Shown: positions 25,080 to 34,652 of the stretch, piece after piece
How the letters are laid out: each line of letters starts with the position of its first letter
How positions within the stretch are numbered: position 1 is the first letter of the stretch
NCBI RefSeq assembly: GCF_009754915.1
Contig: NZ_WPIK01000003.1
Span: 1 to 64,000, forward strand
Direction of reading: 5' to 3'
DNA: 64,000 bases
Source of the DNA: Mucilaginibacter arboris
Lineage (GTDB): Bacteria; Bacteroidota; Bacteroidia; Sphingobacteriales; Sphingobacteriaceae
Made by a program: the position numbers and the translations under genes
Notes under the pieces: generated by a model
Database searches by the model: none
Told to the model about the DNA's origin: nothing
Seen by the model: the letters and a program-made list of their open reading frames with translations, nothing else

Positions 25080-25552
25080 GCCAGACCTAAAATCCGGCAG
25101 GCAAAAATAGTGTTTTGTTTAGGAAGATTGTCTAAGCAGCAGGCAGGATTGTTTCCACGATTTTTTAGCCGGTAAAAGAAGCATTCATTTGATCTGCCAT
25201 TACAACAACTGTTTAAATTAATTTATGCTGATGCTCCTTTTATCAGATATTTTTCGTTGCCGCACTTTTTGTTTGATGTAGAAGTCTTTTCTGATGATTG
25301 AATTTCGCCAATTATTAAAAACCATTGATAAAAGAAGTATTGATTCTTAAAAATTGTAACATTTTAAGTAAGAAGTAATAAAATTATCATTATTTTTTAT
25401 AATTTATTGTATTTTTCGAAAAACTACATGTTTTTATAAATTTAAAAAACGATTAGAAATGTATTTTATTGATTTTTATAACAAAATATTCTGAATGGAA
25501 ATAGATAAAATTATTTTTTGGAGAATTAAGTATAAAAAAGTTTAAATATTAA
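25080..25552. other. AT-rich divergent intergenic region
   Basis: No gene is visible. It holds a 12-mer copy at 25173-25184 and two near-matches (about 25225 with CTCC for CTTC, and 25327 with GTAT for GCAT). The stretch after 25380 is very AT-rich and probably contains the metalloprotease promoter; I find no exact -7/-33 pair. Confidence 0.5.
25173..25184 (-). repeat. 12-mer repeat copy
   Basis: Exact minus-strand copy with tail CCGGCTAAAAAATC. Confidence 0.8.
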
Positions 25553-28102
25553 ATGATGAAATATTATTTACCCTTAACTACAGCCGCAATGCTTACGGTT
25601 AGTGCTATCACTTCGGCCCAAAACAGGCCAGTTTCAGCAGAAGGCCGCGGAACAGAAGCCCGGCCAGCCGCAACGCTAACATCTATCACACAAAACCTCA
25701 AAAAGTTTGACGGTTTTTATACCTTTTATTATGATGAACGTGCTGGAAAGGTTTATTTGGAGATCAACAGCTTTGATAAAGACTTTTTGTATTTCAGCTC
25801 CCTGATTGATGGCGTAGGAAATGGCGGACCGGAACGCGGACAAGCTTCGTCTGTAATTACCCGTTTTATTAAAGTTGGGCCGAAAGTTTTTTTAGTGCAG
25901 CCTGTTACCAATTACCGTTCGGTTAATGGTAATGCTGATGAAAAGAAAGCCGTGGAAAATGCTTTTGCCAAATCTGTTGTTTTTGGTTTTTCGCCAGTTG
26001 CTGTTGAAGGAAATAAAGTACTGATCGATTTAACGCCTTTTATTATTCGTGACAGTCAGAAAATTGGTGATGTGTTAGGCACTTCCGGTGGAAATCCCGG
26101 TGCTGCTATTTCCCGCAGTGCTAACCGCGGCATTACTGGCGGCGCTGCTGGCGGCGGTTACCGTTTGGATGAAACGCGTTCTGCTGTTTTTATGGATAAT
26201 ACCAAAAACTTCCCTAAAAACTCTGAGTTTGAAGCGTTGCTTACCTTTACCGGAAATGCTGGCAGAGGCGGAGGTTTTGGCCGCGGCGGCGGTATTGCTG
26301 CTGATCCTTCTGCAGTTACCGTACGGATGCACCAGGCTTTTGTAGAATTGCCTGATAACAACTTTAAACCACGGAAATTTGATCCGCGTTCTGGATTTAA
26401 CCAGTTTTCTTATTACGATTTTTCTGCTCCAATGACTGAGCCACTTGTTAAACGGTTTACTGCCCGTCATCGCTTAGAAAAGAAAAATCCTAATGCTGCT
26501 GTGAGTGAACCGGTAGAACCGATTGTGTATTATATAGACAGAGGCGCGCCGCCGCTGATTAAAAAAGCTTTGATAGAAGGCGGCAGTTGGTGGGACCAGG
26601 CTTTTGAAGCAGCAGGCTATAAAAATGCTTTCCAGGTAAAAGAGCTGCCGGAAGGCGCCGACCCAATGGACATTCGTTACAACGTAGTAAACTGGGTAAA
26701 CCGTTCAGGAAGTCCGGAACGCGCATTTTCTTATGGTTCTTCTTATATCGACCCGCGGACCGGCGAAATCATAAAAGGTGTGGTTACTTTAGGTTCCGAT
26801 CGCCACCGTCAGGATTATTTAATCGCCGAAGGCTTGCTTCAACCTTATGAAGATGGTAAAAAAGTATCGCCAAAACTGGAGCAAATGGCTTTGGCACGTA
26901 TCCGTCAGCTTTCTGCTCACGAGATCGGCCATACTTTGGGTTTGTATCACAATTTTACTTCCAGTACGCATGGTAGGGCTTCGGTGATGGATTATCCTTT
27001 CCCGCGTTTTACCATGAAAGCTGATGGTTCGATCGATGTTTCTGATGCTTACGCTACCGGGATTGGTTCTTGGGATAAACGTGCCATTATGTGGGGATAT
27101 TCAGAATTCCCGAAAGGAACAAATGAGAATGTTGAGCTGGATAAGATCATGAAAGAAACCTTAGCGCAAGGACATATCTTTATTCCGGATATTGGCGGCG
27201 GAGTCCATCCTTTGGCACATCAGTGGGACGAAGGCGCAAATGCTGTAGATCAGTTAAACAAACTGATGCTTGTTCGTCGTCATGTTCTGGATAATTTTTC
27301 TGAAAAAGCTATCAGGCAAGATGCACCGATGGCAACTTTAGAAGAAGTTTTAGTGCCGATGTATTTGTTGCACCGTTACCAGATCGAAGCGGTTTCTAAC
27401 TCGCTTGGTGGTTTGTATTTTACCCATGCTTTAAAAAATGATGGCGAAATTGTTACCAAAATGGTAGAACCGGCAGAACAATGGCGCGCTTTTGATGCTT
27501 TAATGAGTACCATTACGCCCGATGCTTTGGCACTTCCCGAAGCTTTGATTGCAAAAATTCCGCCTCGTCCGGTAGGTTATCCTTCCACCGTCGAAACTTT
27601 TGGCGGCCATACCGGCGTTACTTTTGATCCGATTGGCGCTGCTGAAACTGCTACCAATGCTACTTTATCTTATCTGATGAACTCGGAACGTGCCGCACGT
27701 TTGATTGAATACAACGCGCGCGACAGCAAACAACCTGGTTTATTAGCAGTGTTGGATAAATTACTAACCCAAACCTGGAAAGCGCCGGCAGTATCAGGGT
27801 ACAAAGGCGAATTACAGATTTTGGTAGATAACATCACCCTAAAATATTTATTGGGAATGGCTGCCGATAACCGTGCCGGAGAAAATGTGAGGGGAGAAGC
27901 GTTGCTAAAAATTAATGAACTGCAGCAATGGATGAACAGTAGTTTAGCCACGGCAGCACCAAAACAAAAAGCTGCCTTGTATTTTGCTTTAGCTCAGATT
28001 GAAGATTTCCACAAAAATCCAGATAAATACCAACCAGGTCCATCGCTTGAAATGCCGCCAGGAGCACCTATTGGTATGCCGGATAATGAATTTGAATTTT
28101 AA
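25553..28102 (+). CDS. exported zinc-dependent metalloprotease (DUF5117/DUF5118 type)
   Basis: An 849-residue secreted protein with signal peptide ending near ITSAQ (residue 23). N-terminal strand-rich domains (KKFDGFYTFYYDERAGKVYL and LDETRSAVFMDNTKNFP) match the DUF5118/DUF5117 architecture. The metzincin-like zinc site HEIGHTLGLYH starts at residue 456, with a family-typical SVMDY Met-turn after it. A long helical C-terminal domain follows. A Gly-rich loop around residues 180-245 is low complexity. It is probably a periplasmic or outer-membrane-associated peptidase; substrate unknown. Monocistronic, with long AT-rich flanks on both sides. Confidence 0.93.
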   Translation: MMKYYLPLTTAAMLTVSAITSAQNRPVSAEGRGTEARPAATLTSITQNLKKFDGFYTFYYDERAGKVYLEINSFDKDFLYFSSLIDGVGNGGPERGQASSVITRFIKVGPKVFLVQPVTNYRSVNGNADEKKAVENAFAKSVVFGFSPVAVEGNKVLIDLTPFIIRDSQKIGDVLGTSGGNPGAAISRSANRGITGGAAGGGYRLDETRSAVFMDNTKNFPKNSEFEALLTFTGNAGRGGGFGRGGGIAADPSAVTVRMHQAFVELPDNNFKPRKFDPRSGFNQFSYYDFSAPMTEPLVKRFTARHRLEKKNPNAAVSEPVEPIVYYIDRGAPPLIKKALIEGGSWWDQAFEAAGYKNAFQVKELPEGADPMDIRYNVVNWVNRSGSPERAFSYGSSYIDPRTGEIIKGVVTLGSDRHRQDYLIAEGLLQPYEDGKKVSPKLEQMALARIRQLSAHEIGHTLGLYHNFTSSTHGRASVMDYPFPRFTMKADGSIDVSDAYATGIGSWDKRAIMWGYSEFPKGTNENVELDKIMKETLAQGHIFIPDIGGGVHPLAHQWDEGANAVDQLNKLMLVRRHVLDNFSEKAIRQDAPMATLEEVLVPMYLLHRYQIEAVSNSLGGLYFTHALKNDGEIVTKMVEPAEQWRAFDALMSTITPDALALPEALIAKIPPRPVGYPSTVETFGGHTGVTFDPIGAAETATNATLSYLMNSERAARLIEYNARDSKQPGLLAVLDKLLTQTWKAPAVSGYKGELQILVDNITLKYLLGMAADNRAGENVRGEALLKINELQQWMNSSLATAAPKQKAALYFALAQIEDFHKNPDKYQPGPSLEMPPGAPIGMPDNEFEF

Positions 28103-28649
28103 ACCTCAGTATATTTTTTGCTGGCAAAAGCAGTAATTTATAAGATTAGGTTTCGTGCTTTTACAATAAAATAAGTGAAATAGTTGTTGTTTAAAGGAAG
28201 AGGACAGAAAGGTTTTCTTCCTTTTTCTATAAAGTGTAAAGGATATGAATTATGAGGCCAGACAACAGGAACATTATAATTTAACAAACCGGTTATTAAT
28301 GAAAGGCTGTTTTTACCGGCAAAAAATTAGCAACAATCAAAATAAGGTTATTTTGTAGTTAAACAAGCAGATTTTTATCCGGTAAAAGAAGCATTGTTAT
28401 TGTGGCCTGATCATTAAAATAAAATCGAAATGTTGGGCCAGGCTTTACTTTAGATAAAAATGTTTTTAATAATTGCTGTTACGCTAAAACCTGCTAATCG
28501 ATACATTTCTGTTGTTTAACGGCACATTGCTTTTTTTATAGGGCAAAAATTAGATTTTAGAAGCGTAAAACCTCATTCTTAATAATCTTAAAACTTAATT
28601 AACTTATTGCTGCTTAATTCCGTACATTGATTAGTTATCCCTTAAAAAG
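28103..28649. other. AT-rich gap with repeat copy, no gene
   Basis: The 547 bases contain one exact 12-mer copy (28383-28394, minus) and several short palindromic stretches. No frame looks coding. Confidence 0.5.
28383..28394 (-). repeat. 12-mer repeat copy
   Basis: Exact minus-strand copy with tail CCGGATAAAAATCTG, nearly identical to the copies at 17654 and 31910. Confidence 0.8.
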
Positions 28650-29738
28650 ATGAAAAATAAATACGCTATTGCCCCGCAATTTTTTTATTTGTTGTTTGTA
28701 ATACTTGTTGCATCATCCTGTAAAAAAGATAGCACAGCATCAAAGCCTGTTTCTGCCACTCCGGTTACGTTAGGCATGTATGAAGCCGGAAGCGGGAGCA
28801 ACAAAAGAGTATTTATTCCGATTACAGGGATCGGCACACAAAGTGTAACTTATTATGGTATTTTTGATACAGGTTCTTCCGGGATGACGATAGACGCAAC
28901 AGGTATTTTGCCAGCTTCTATGATTACCAGTTCCGGTATTCAGGTAACCGGTGATTCGGTTGTAAACGGTATTACCGTTACTTCCCAACAAGCTGTTGTT
29001 AGTTATGGCGATAAAACAAGTACAACCAAAGAATACGGCAATTTGGCTTATGCTGATGTTACTATTGGCGACCAAAACGGCAATCTCACATTAAAGCGCG
29101 TCCCGATTTTTTTATATTACAAAATTGTTGACGGCAGCGGCACGAAGTTAGCAGCTCATTCCAGTGATGTATTTGGCGTAGGGCCGGGTATTAGTTATGC
29201 CAACAGTGCTATTGCAAGCCCTTTAAGTTATTATTCGCCGGGTACTAATTTAACAAAGGGTTTTAAACTCGCTACGCTTAATACTTCAAGCTTTACCAGT
29301 AACGGAACTTTTGTAGCAGGGTTGCTTTCTATCGGGCTTACTTCGGCGGATTTATCTTCCAACGGGTTTATCATGCATCCGCTTACTTATAGTTCAACTG
29401 GCGGGTATTCGCCCAATATTCCTGCTACCATAACTTATAACGGCACAAGCACCGCTGCCCAGGTTTTGTTTGATACCGGTACACCATCTGTCACAATTAT
29501 TGAAGATCAAAAAGCTACCAGCGGTGTAGGCAGCTTACCTGCAAATTCTGTTGTAACGGTTACTACCAATAAAGGCTTTACTTATCAATATACTACCACA
29601 ACCACATCAAACCTTACCGCGATACAAAACCCAAACAATACCGCCGATTACCGTACTATTTTTAGCATAGATTTTTTTATTAACAATGAAATTTTGACTG
29701 ATTATGCCGGCCATCAAATTGGTTTAAAAAACTTTTAG
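28650..29738 (+). CDS. lipoprotein with two DTG motifs (possible bilobal aspartic peptidase)
   Basis: A 362-residue predicted lipoprotein (lipobox VASSC, Cys at about 24). FDTGSSG has its Asp at residue 73 and LFDTGTPS its Asp at residue 275. Each is preceded by a hydrophobic strand and followed by Ser/Thr, as in the two catalytic Asp-Thr-Gly sites of pepsin-like enzymes, and their spacing of 202 residues is near pepsin's. The family may be close to DUF3443 retropepsin-like proteins. Eukaryotic-style pepsins are rare in bacteria. Whether flap and active-site geometry exist cannot be told here. The protein is Thr/Ser-rich and should face the periplasm or cell surface. Confidence 0.8.
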   Translation: MKNKYAIAPQFFYLLFVILVASSCKKDSTASKPVSATPVTLGMYEAGSGSNKRVFIPITGIGTQSVTYYGIFDTGSSGMTIDATGILPASMITSSGIQVTGDSVVNGITVTSQQAVVSYGDKTSTTKEYGNLAYADVTIGDQNGNLTLKRVPIFLYYKIVDGSGTKLAAHSSDVFGVGPGISYANSAIASPLSYYSPGTNLTKGFKLATLNTSSFTSNGTFVAGLLSIGLTSADLSSNGFIMHPLTYSSTGGYSPNIPATITYNGTSTAAQVLFDTGTPSVTIIEDQKATSGVGSLPANSVVTVTTNKGFTYQYTTTTTSNLTAIQNPNNTADYRTIFSIDFFINNEILTDYAGHQIGLKNF

Positions 29739-29820
29739 CAGTTGTAAGCTTAAAAATACTTACCTGATCCTTTGCCTGTTAAATCATTTTTAGGATTCAT
29801 TAAACATAAGTTTTAGGTGA

Positions 29821-29832
29821 TAAAAGAAGCAT
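29821..29832 (-). repeat. 12-mer repeat copy
   Basis: Exact minus-strand copy with tail TCACCTAAAACTTA, 83 nt after the DTG-lipoprotein stop. Confidence 0.8.
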
Positions 29833-29895
29833 CCTTGATTAATAAGCCAGCAAATACAAAAAGTTAAGGCTTAGCTTTTTGTACAACTAATAAGT

Positions 29896-29928
29896 AAAAT
29901 CCTGTTTAAACCAAATCACAGGATTTTT
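29896..29928 (+). terminator. possible terminator hairpin
   Basis: AAATCCTGT (29897-29905) pairs with ACAGGATTT (29918-29926) and is followed by TT. It is 160 nt beyond the nearest upstream stop, so its owner is unclear. Confidence 0.35.
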
Positions 29929-30028
29929 ACAGAATTCAACTTTACTTTAGCCCTAACAATAAGTTTAAATTGCTGCAAAATTAAGTTCTATGTCCGATTC
30001 TAAACACGTTCAATAATTACATGCCCTT

Positions 30029-31255
30029 TTGAAACCTGTAAAAATTTGGTGGCTATGCCACTTCCTGATGCTGTATCCAATAACTTTACTTGCAAAGGAA
30101 AAAACCTACTGTTTGGAGAATAGAAGTACTTCCCCTTTAAAAGACACGGTAGTAGCCCAAAAAGATATTATCGATATCATCCGTTCTTTTCGTAAAAAAC
30201 CTCCGGCCAGAACAGATTCTGTTTCCAAACAGTTTAATTTTTCGCTTGTCCCTTCTGCCGGCTATACCTTGTCAACAGGTTTTGCTGCAGACTTGTCTGG
30301 AAACGTTGTTTTTTATACGGATAAAAACAGTACCGAAAAACTTTCTACCGCATTTTCTAACGTCACTTACGATCAGCATAAGCAATTTTTATTTCATACC
30401 AACACTAATATCTGGTCTAAAAATCTTAATTATAATTACATTGGCGACTGGCGTTTCCTTAAATATCCTGAAAGCACATTTGGGTTAGGAAGTTTAACTA
30501 CAGAGGGCGAAACCAACCTGATCAATTATTCCTACTTTCGGTTTTATCAAACTGTTCTTAGAAAAATTTATTCCAGTCTTTATACCGGGTTTGGATATAA
30601 TTTTGATTATCATTATCACATAACCCAAACCGGAAATGCCGATAAAACTATTTCTGATTTTAAAATCTATGGTTTAAATTCCAAGTCAAGGTCATCAGGC
30701 TTAACTTATAATTTGTTGTTTGACAACAGAAAAAATCCTGTTAACCCTTTAAACGGGGTTTACGCCAATGCTATTTACCGCTCTAACTTTCAGTTTTTAG
30801 GAAGTGATTCCAACTGGCAATCTTTAACATTCGATTTTAGAAAGTATTTTAAAGTTGGAGAAAAATCTAATAATATACTTGCTTTTTGGATGCTTGACTG
30901 GCTTATCTTGAACGGACATCCACCTTATCTTGATTTGCCAAGCACGGGCTGGGACACAAACGGAAATACCGGAAGAGGGTATCCGCAGGGAAGGTTTAGA
31001 GGCAACGGTATGTTGTACCTGGAGGGCGAATATCGTTTTAACATTACCAGGAATGGCTTGTTAGGTGGCGTGGTATTTACAAACTTAGAAAGCTTTTCAA
31101 GTTATCAGGATAGTAAATTTCAAAGAATATTACCCGGCTATGGGCCAGGGTTAAGAATTAAGTTTAACAAGCACTCTAACACCAACTTGTGTATCGATTA
31201 CGGCATTGGCAACAGCTCGCAAGGTTTTTTTGTTAATTTAGGTGAGGTATTTTAA
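30029..31255 (+). CDS. outer-membrane beta-barrel, BamA/TamA (surface antigen) C-terminal type
   Basis: A 408-residue exported protein; the start is TTG at 30029 and the leader reads IWWLCHFLMLYPITLLAKEK. After a short periplasmic segment with KDIIDIIRSFRKKP, the rest alternates aromatic-rich amphipathic strands (SAGYTLSTGFAADLSGNVVF, FGLGSLTTEGE, GLTYNLLFDNRKNPV, RGYPQGRFRGN), ending with FFVNLGEVF, a C-terminal aromatic outer-membrane signature. The DNRKNPVNPLNG and GRFRGN segments match the Omp85 surface antigen domain (compare RGF motif). No POTRA repeats are visible, so it is a barrel-only relative. Role unknown, possibly lipid or protein transport. Confidence 0.85.
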   Translation: MKPVKIWWLCHFLMLYPITLLAKEKTYCLENRSTSPLKDTVVAQKDIIDIIRSFRKKPPARTDSVSKQFNFSLVPSAGYTLSTGFAADLSGNVVFYTDKNSTEKLSTAFSNVTYDQHKQFLFHTNTNIWSKNLNYNYIGDWRFLKYPESTFGLGSLTTEGETNLINYSYFRFYQTVLRKIYSSLYTGFGYNFDYHYHITQTGNADKTISDFKIYGLNSKSRSSGLTYNLLFDNRKNPVNPLNGVYANAIYRSNFQFLGSDSNWQSLTFDFRKYFKVGEKSNNILAFWMLDWLILNGHPPYLDLPSTGWDTNGNTGRGYPQGRFRGNGMLYLEGEYRFNITRNGLLGGVVFTNLESFSSYQDSKFQRILPGYGPGLRIKFNKHSNTNLCIDYGIGNSSQGFFVNLGEVF

Positions 31256-31302
31256 GCGATAAAAGAAGTATTAACAATCTGAGGGCTAAAAATTAAACAG
31301 CG

Positions 31303-31992
31303 AAGTTGTTTAAATTTTTTTCTGGCCCGCTTTTTTTTGGGTTGATGCTTCTTTTATCGCTTAAAAATATTAACAGCTGGTTTTTAATTTCTGTAGTTGA
31401 TGTTTCTTTTATCACCTCAAAAATGTTAGGGCCTGTTTAAATTTTGTCTTTTTGTTTGATGCCCTTTTATGCCATGATTTTTTAAATGTTTTGTGGTTTT
31501 GGCTAAAGCCTGTTGCCGCTTATCCTTTGTCCACGGCCTGAAGGCCGTGGCAACCGCAATTAGAACATGGCCCGGGCGTCCTGTCCGCACAGGGCAATCC
31601 AGCATTGGTAAACAAAGGTTGTCGTAAAAACTACGCTTTAAAATTGCCACGGCCTTCAGGCCGTGGGTGGTAGAAACACAGGCAGCGGCTTTAGCCAAAA
31701 AAAGAAGCATACAAAAAATTGCGGAATAAATTTTAAACAGGCCTTAATGCTCAGGTTTTGATTTTTGGGTCGATGCTTCTTTTATCGCCTAAAAATGCTG
31801 GCCCTTGGATTTTTGATTTTTTTAGGCTGATGCTTCTTTTATCACCTAAAAATGTTAACCATTGTTTTTTTGATTATTTAAATGCAGGCAAACACCAGTT
31901 TTTATCCGGTAAAAGAAGCATGGGCACGGTCCTGAACATATCGAAGGGCCTTGTACCTATTTAAACGAAGCCTAAAAGTTTAAACAACTTCA
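31303..31992. repeat. compound palindromic repeat element, copy A2 (about 690 bp)
   Basis: Near-identical, same-orientation copy of 17046-17735. It has the same outer ends (GAAGTTGTTTAAA and TTTAAACAACTTC), the nested GGCCTGTTTAAA ends (about 31432 and 31744), both GGCC palindromes and the GGCTAAAGCC inverted pair. Exact 12-mer copies are at 31345, 31773, 31830 and 31910. Differences from A1 are scattered single bases and 1-nt indels. Confidence 0.85.
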
Positions 31993-32039
31993 GCATTTAA
32001 ACAAGTACGAAAATTATTTTCGGTTATTTTTTTGTGGGA

Positions 32040-32051
32040 TAAAAGAAGCAT
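32040..32051 (-). repeat. 12-mer repeat copy
   Basis: Exact minus-strand copy with tail TCCCACAAAAAAATA, 48 nt beyond the compound element A2. Confidence 0.8.
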
Positions 32052-32191
32052 AGCGTTGCCTGTATTAAAAGGTAATAATAGTTGTGAAAAAATACATCTA
32101 TAAAATAAGGTTAATTGTTAAATAAGCAAGGTTAAGTAAAAACGGAAGCTTTTTGCAGAAACTATTCTTTACTGTTTAATGTTAACCCAAT

Positions 32192-32500
32192 ATGAATAGG
32201 AACGTATTTTTTTTAGTGAAAGATCCTAAGGATGCCTGCCGCGATATTATCCGTTCCAGAGACACTGATCTGAAAATTATGGTTTATTGTTTAAACCAGG
32301 TTGATTTCAAGCCGCATCCGGATGAAATACAGTTATATGCAGATGACCATGGAAACCCGCTTGCTTTTGAAACCATCAACATTAAATCGGAAGATGCCCT
32401 GGATGTTGCAGCTGCCATCCAATGGTATGCAAAATATATTGGTTATCCCGAAATGGAAATCTTACCTGAAGACCCGCGCTCTGAGTATAACCTGGATTAA
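32192..32500 (+). CDS. hypothetical protein, 102 aa
   Basis: A soluble acidic protein with no signal peptide: NRNVFFLVKDPKDACRDII, then a strand-loop pattern and a helix (DALDVAAAIQWYAKYIGYPE) and an acidic tail (ILPEDPRSEYNLD). No family is recognised. Its stop codon TAA shares its last A with a 12-mer repeat copy at 32500. It stands alone between the A2 element and an unrelated lipoprotein. Confidence 0.65.
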   Translation: MNRNVFFLVKDPKDACRDIIRSRDTDLKIMVYCLNQVDFKPHPDEIQLYADDHGNPLAFETINIKSEDALDVAAAIQWYAKYIGYPEMEILPEDPRSEYNLD

Positions 32501-32511
32501 TGCTTCTTTTA
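32500..32511 (+). repeat. 12-mer repeat copy overlapping a stop codon
   Basis: Exact copy whose first A is the last base of the TAA stop of the 102-residue gene; tail CCGGTAGTTTTTAG. Confidence 0.8.
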
Positions 32512-32947
32512 CCGGTAGTTTTTAGTTAAACTTAAAGAACAGGGAAACCGTTTTCTATTTCTATAGGGTGTGGAACAGATGGAACGTTTGTAATAGGAAA
32601 GTTTTCCCAAAATTCCCCAATTGGTTACTTTTCAAATTTCTTTGCCTTAAAAATCTACACCTTTCAATATTTATTTTCCTTCTTTTTGGGTTGATGGTTT
32701 ACGGTTAACTTTTCTTCTGTTTTAATAAACCTGCCTTAGCATTTATTTTATTTCTTTTCTTATTGCTTGGTGCTGTCGGGTTTTTCCTGGCACGAAACCT
32801 TTTGCTGTTGCCGCTATTAACTCTCTGCTGATTTTTGCCTGGTAAAAGAAGCATGCGGTTTTGCTGTGCCTTCCCCTGGCATTTTTATTGGCTATCCCTC
32901 TGCGGGATCAATCAACAAAAAGTTTAAAAAATTAAAAAAGCACCGTC
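32512..32947. other. gap without a clear gene
   Basis: The 430 bases before the next lipoprotein contain T-rich pyrimidine tracts and one 12-mer copy (32843-32854, minus; tail CCAGGCAAAAATC). I see no coding frame. Confidence 0.5.
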
Positions 32948-33529
32948 ATGAAAAAAGTATTACTCTTCGCCCTTTCTGCCCTGGCATTCGTTTCCTGCAA
33001 AAAAGACAAAGGCACTACCCCTCCAACTTCCCTTCCGGTTACCGGAACTTACGCTGCCCTGAACATCAAAACTACCGGCCAGGTTGTTAAAATGTCTGTT
33101 ACGGCTAATATGCTAAACCTTATTTATAACGAAGACGTGACGCTGCTTTTGGATTCGGACAAACTGGGACAAAGCTGGGCGGTACACTTAAAAGAAGATT
33201 TTTCTGGCACACAGCTTTCCAACTTCGATTACCACTCCATGACAAAATATGGTGTGAACGCCACCAATTGGGTCGATGATAACCTGAACAACATTGTAAT
33301 CCACAGCAGCAAAGACACGCTGATCAACAACAAAATATTTGTAAAAAAACGCATCACCCGTTCTTTCATCTACCAAAAACAATACAATTCATTAGCAGAT
33401 GCAACAATGGTATTGAACCAGATGCTGAAACAGACCGACATCCTTACCTTCAGCTCTTACTATGCACCAACAGATCCTGAAACTGCTGCTGCCGTAAATA
33501 CCGCAAAGCTTACTTATGTAAAAATGTAA
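32948..33529 (+). CDS. lipoprotein, unknown
   Basis: A 193-residue lipoprotein: signal peptide MKKVLLFALSALAFVSC with lipidation Cys at 17, then a short KKDKGTTPP spacer. The mature part is strand- and helix-mixed with no recognised family. Codon use is noticeably richer in C-ending codons than neighbouring genes, which may mean high expression or foreign origin. A GC-rich terminator follows at 33625. Confidence 0.7.
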   Translation: MKKVLLFALSALAFVSCKKDKGTTPPTSLPVTGTYAALNIKTTGQVVKMSVTANMLNLIYNEDVTLLLDSDKLGQSWAVHLKEDFSGTQLSNFDYHSMTKYGVNATNWVDDNLNNIVIHSSKDTLINNKIFVKKRITRSFIYQKQYNSLADATMVLNQMLKQTDILTFSSYYAPTDPETAAAVNTAKLTYVKM

Positions 33530-33624
33530 TCCGGGAGAATTGCCCGACAGCTATAACTATTCAATTGTAAAACCAATAATTTCCTATAAAAACCAGACAG
33601 TGTTAATTTTTTAAACGATTCCAG

Positions 33625-33652
33625 AAGGGGACGGAAGTTCCGTCCCCTTTAT
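33625..33652 (+). terminator. intrinsic terminator of lipoprotein gene
   Basis: AAGGGGACGGA (33625-33635) pairs perfectly with TCCGTCCCCTT (33639-33649) around AGT, followed by TATTAAA. This is 11 bp of stem, 95 nt after the stop. The hairpin could also serve the convergent aldo/keto reductase gene, whose stop is at 33723. Confidence 0.75.
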
Positions 33653-33722
33653 TAAAAAGCAAATCGTTTAACAAATCCAGGATTTTCTTACCTGTCATTT
33701 AAAATCCCCGCCTGGCTGTTTT

Positions 33723-34574
33723 TTATGCTGATAAAGTTTCCAGTTCGCTTAAATCTTCCTGATTTAGTTCCACCGATAAAGTTTTCATATTTTCCTCCAA
33801 ATGGTTCACACTTGAAGTGCCAGGGATCAGCAAAATATTGGGGGAATGGTGCAATAACCAACTTAATGCAATCTGTTGTACAGTTGCATTCTTTTTTTGT
33901 GCCAAAGCCGTAATTTTTTTCATTCCTTCTTCGTTCCCGCCGTTTAACGGAAACCAGGGAATAAAAGCAATCTGGTTATCTGCACAATATTTTAATTCGG
34001 CTTCCCATTTGCGGTTATCCACACTGTACATGTTCTGTACCGAAACGATCTTTACATATTGCTGCGCTTTTTTAATGTCTTCAACACTTACTTCAGATAA
34101 GCCGATATGTTTGATTTTACCTTCCTGCTGTGCATTTTTCAAAAACTCCAGCGAATCTTCAAAAGGCACATTCGGATCTATGCGGTGCAATTGGTACAAA
34201 TCAATTTGCTCTAATTTCAGGCGTTTCAAACTTCCTTCCAGAGCCTCTTTTAAATGCTCCGGGCTTGAATTAATTGGCCATTGGTCTGGCCCTGTTCGTG
34301 TTAAACCGCCTTTGGTTGCAATTACCAATCCATCAGCATAAGGATGAAGTGCTTCTGCAATCAGTTCTTCTGATACATGCGGGCCATAGCTATCGGCTGT
34401 ATCAATAAAATTTACGCCTAATTCGACCGCTTTTTGTAAAACCCGGATAGCTTCTGCTTTATCTTTCGGCGGTCCCCAAATACCTTTTCCGGTGATCCGC
34501 ATAGCGCCGTAACCTAAACGGTTTACAGTTAAATCGCCACCAATGGTATAAGTTGTTTTGAATGATGTGCTCAT
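33723..34574 (-). CDS. aldo/keto reductase
   Basis: A 283-residue TIM-barrel oxidoreductase of the AKR superfamily. NFIDTADSYGPH carries the catalytic Asp/Tyr, ATKGG the catalytic Lys, LYQLHRIDP the His, then HIGLSEVSVEDI and the NADPH-binding C-terminal GTSSVNHLEENM. Predicted to reduce aldehydes or ketones with NADPH in the cytosol; the specific substrate is unknown. Monocistronic. Confidence 0.95.
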   Translation of the reverse strand: MSTSFKTTYTIGGDLTVNRLGYGAMRITGKGIWGPPKDKAEAIRVLQKAVELGVNFIDTADSYGPHVSEELIAEALHPYADGLVIATKGGLTRTGPDQWPINSSPEHLKEALEGSLKRLKLEQIDLYQLHRIDPNVPFEDSLEFLKNAQQEGKIKHIGLSEVSVEDIKKAQQYVKIVSVQNMYSVDNRKWEAELKYCADNQIAFIPWFPLNGGNEEGMKKITALAQKKNATVQQIALSWLLHHSPNILLIPGTSSVNHLEENMKTLSVELNQEDLSELETLSA

Positions 34575-34652
34575 TGTTTCTCTATTATTTTAATAGGTTA
34601 ACAGGAAACAATTTAGATTTGTTCAGTTTTTAAAGATCAGATTAATGTAAGG

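Noticed and set aside
26075-26470. 131-codon minus-strand frame inside the metalloprotease
   Set aside because: It results from the Gly/Ala-rich codons of the opposite strand and has no independent signature.
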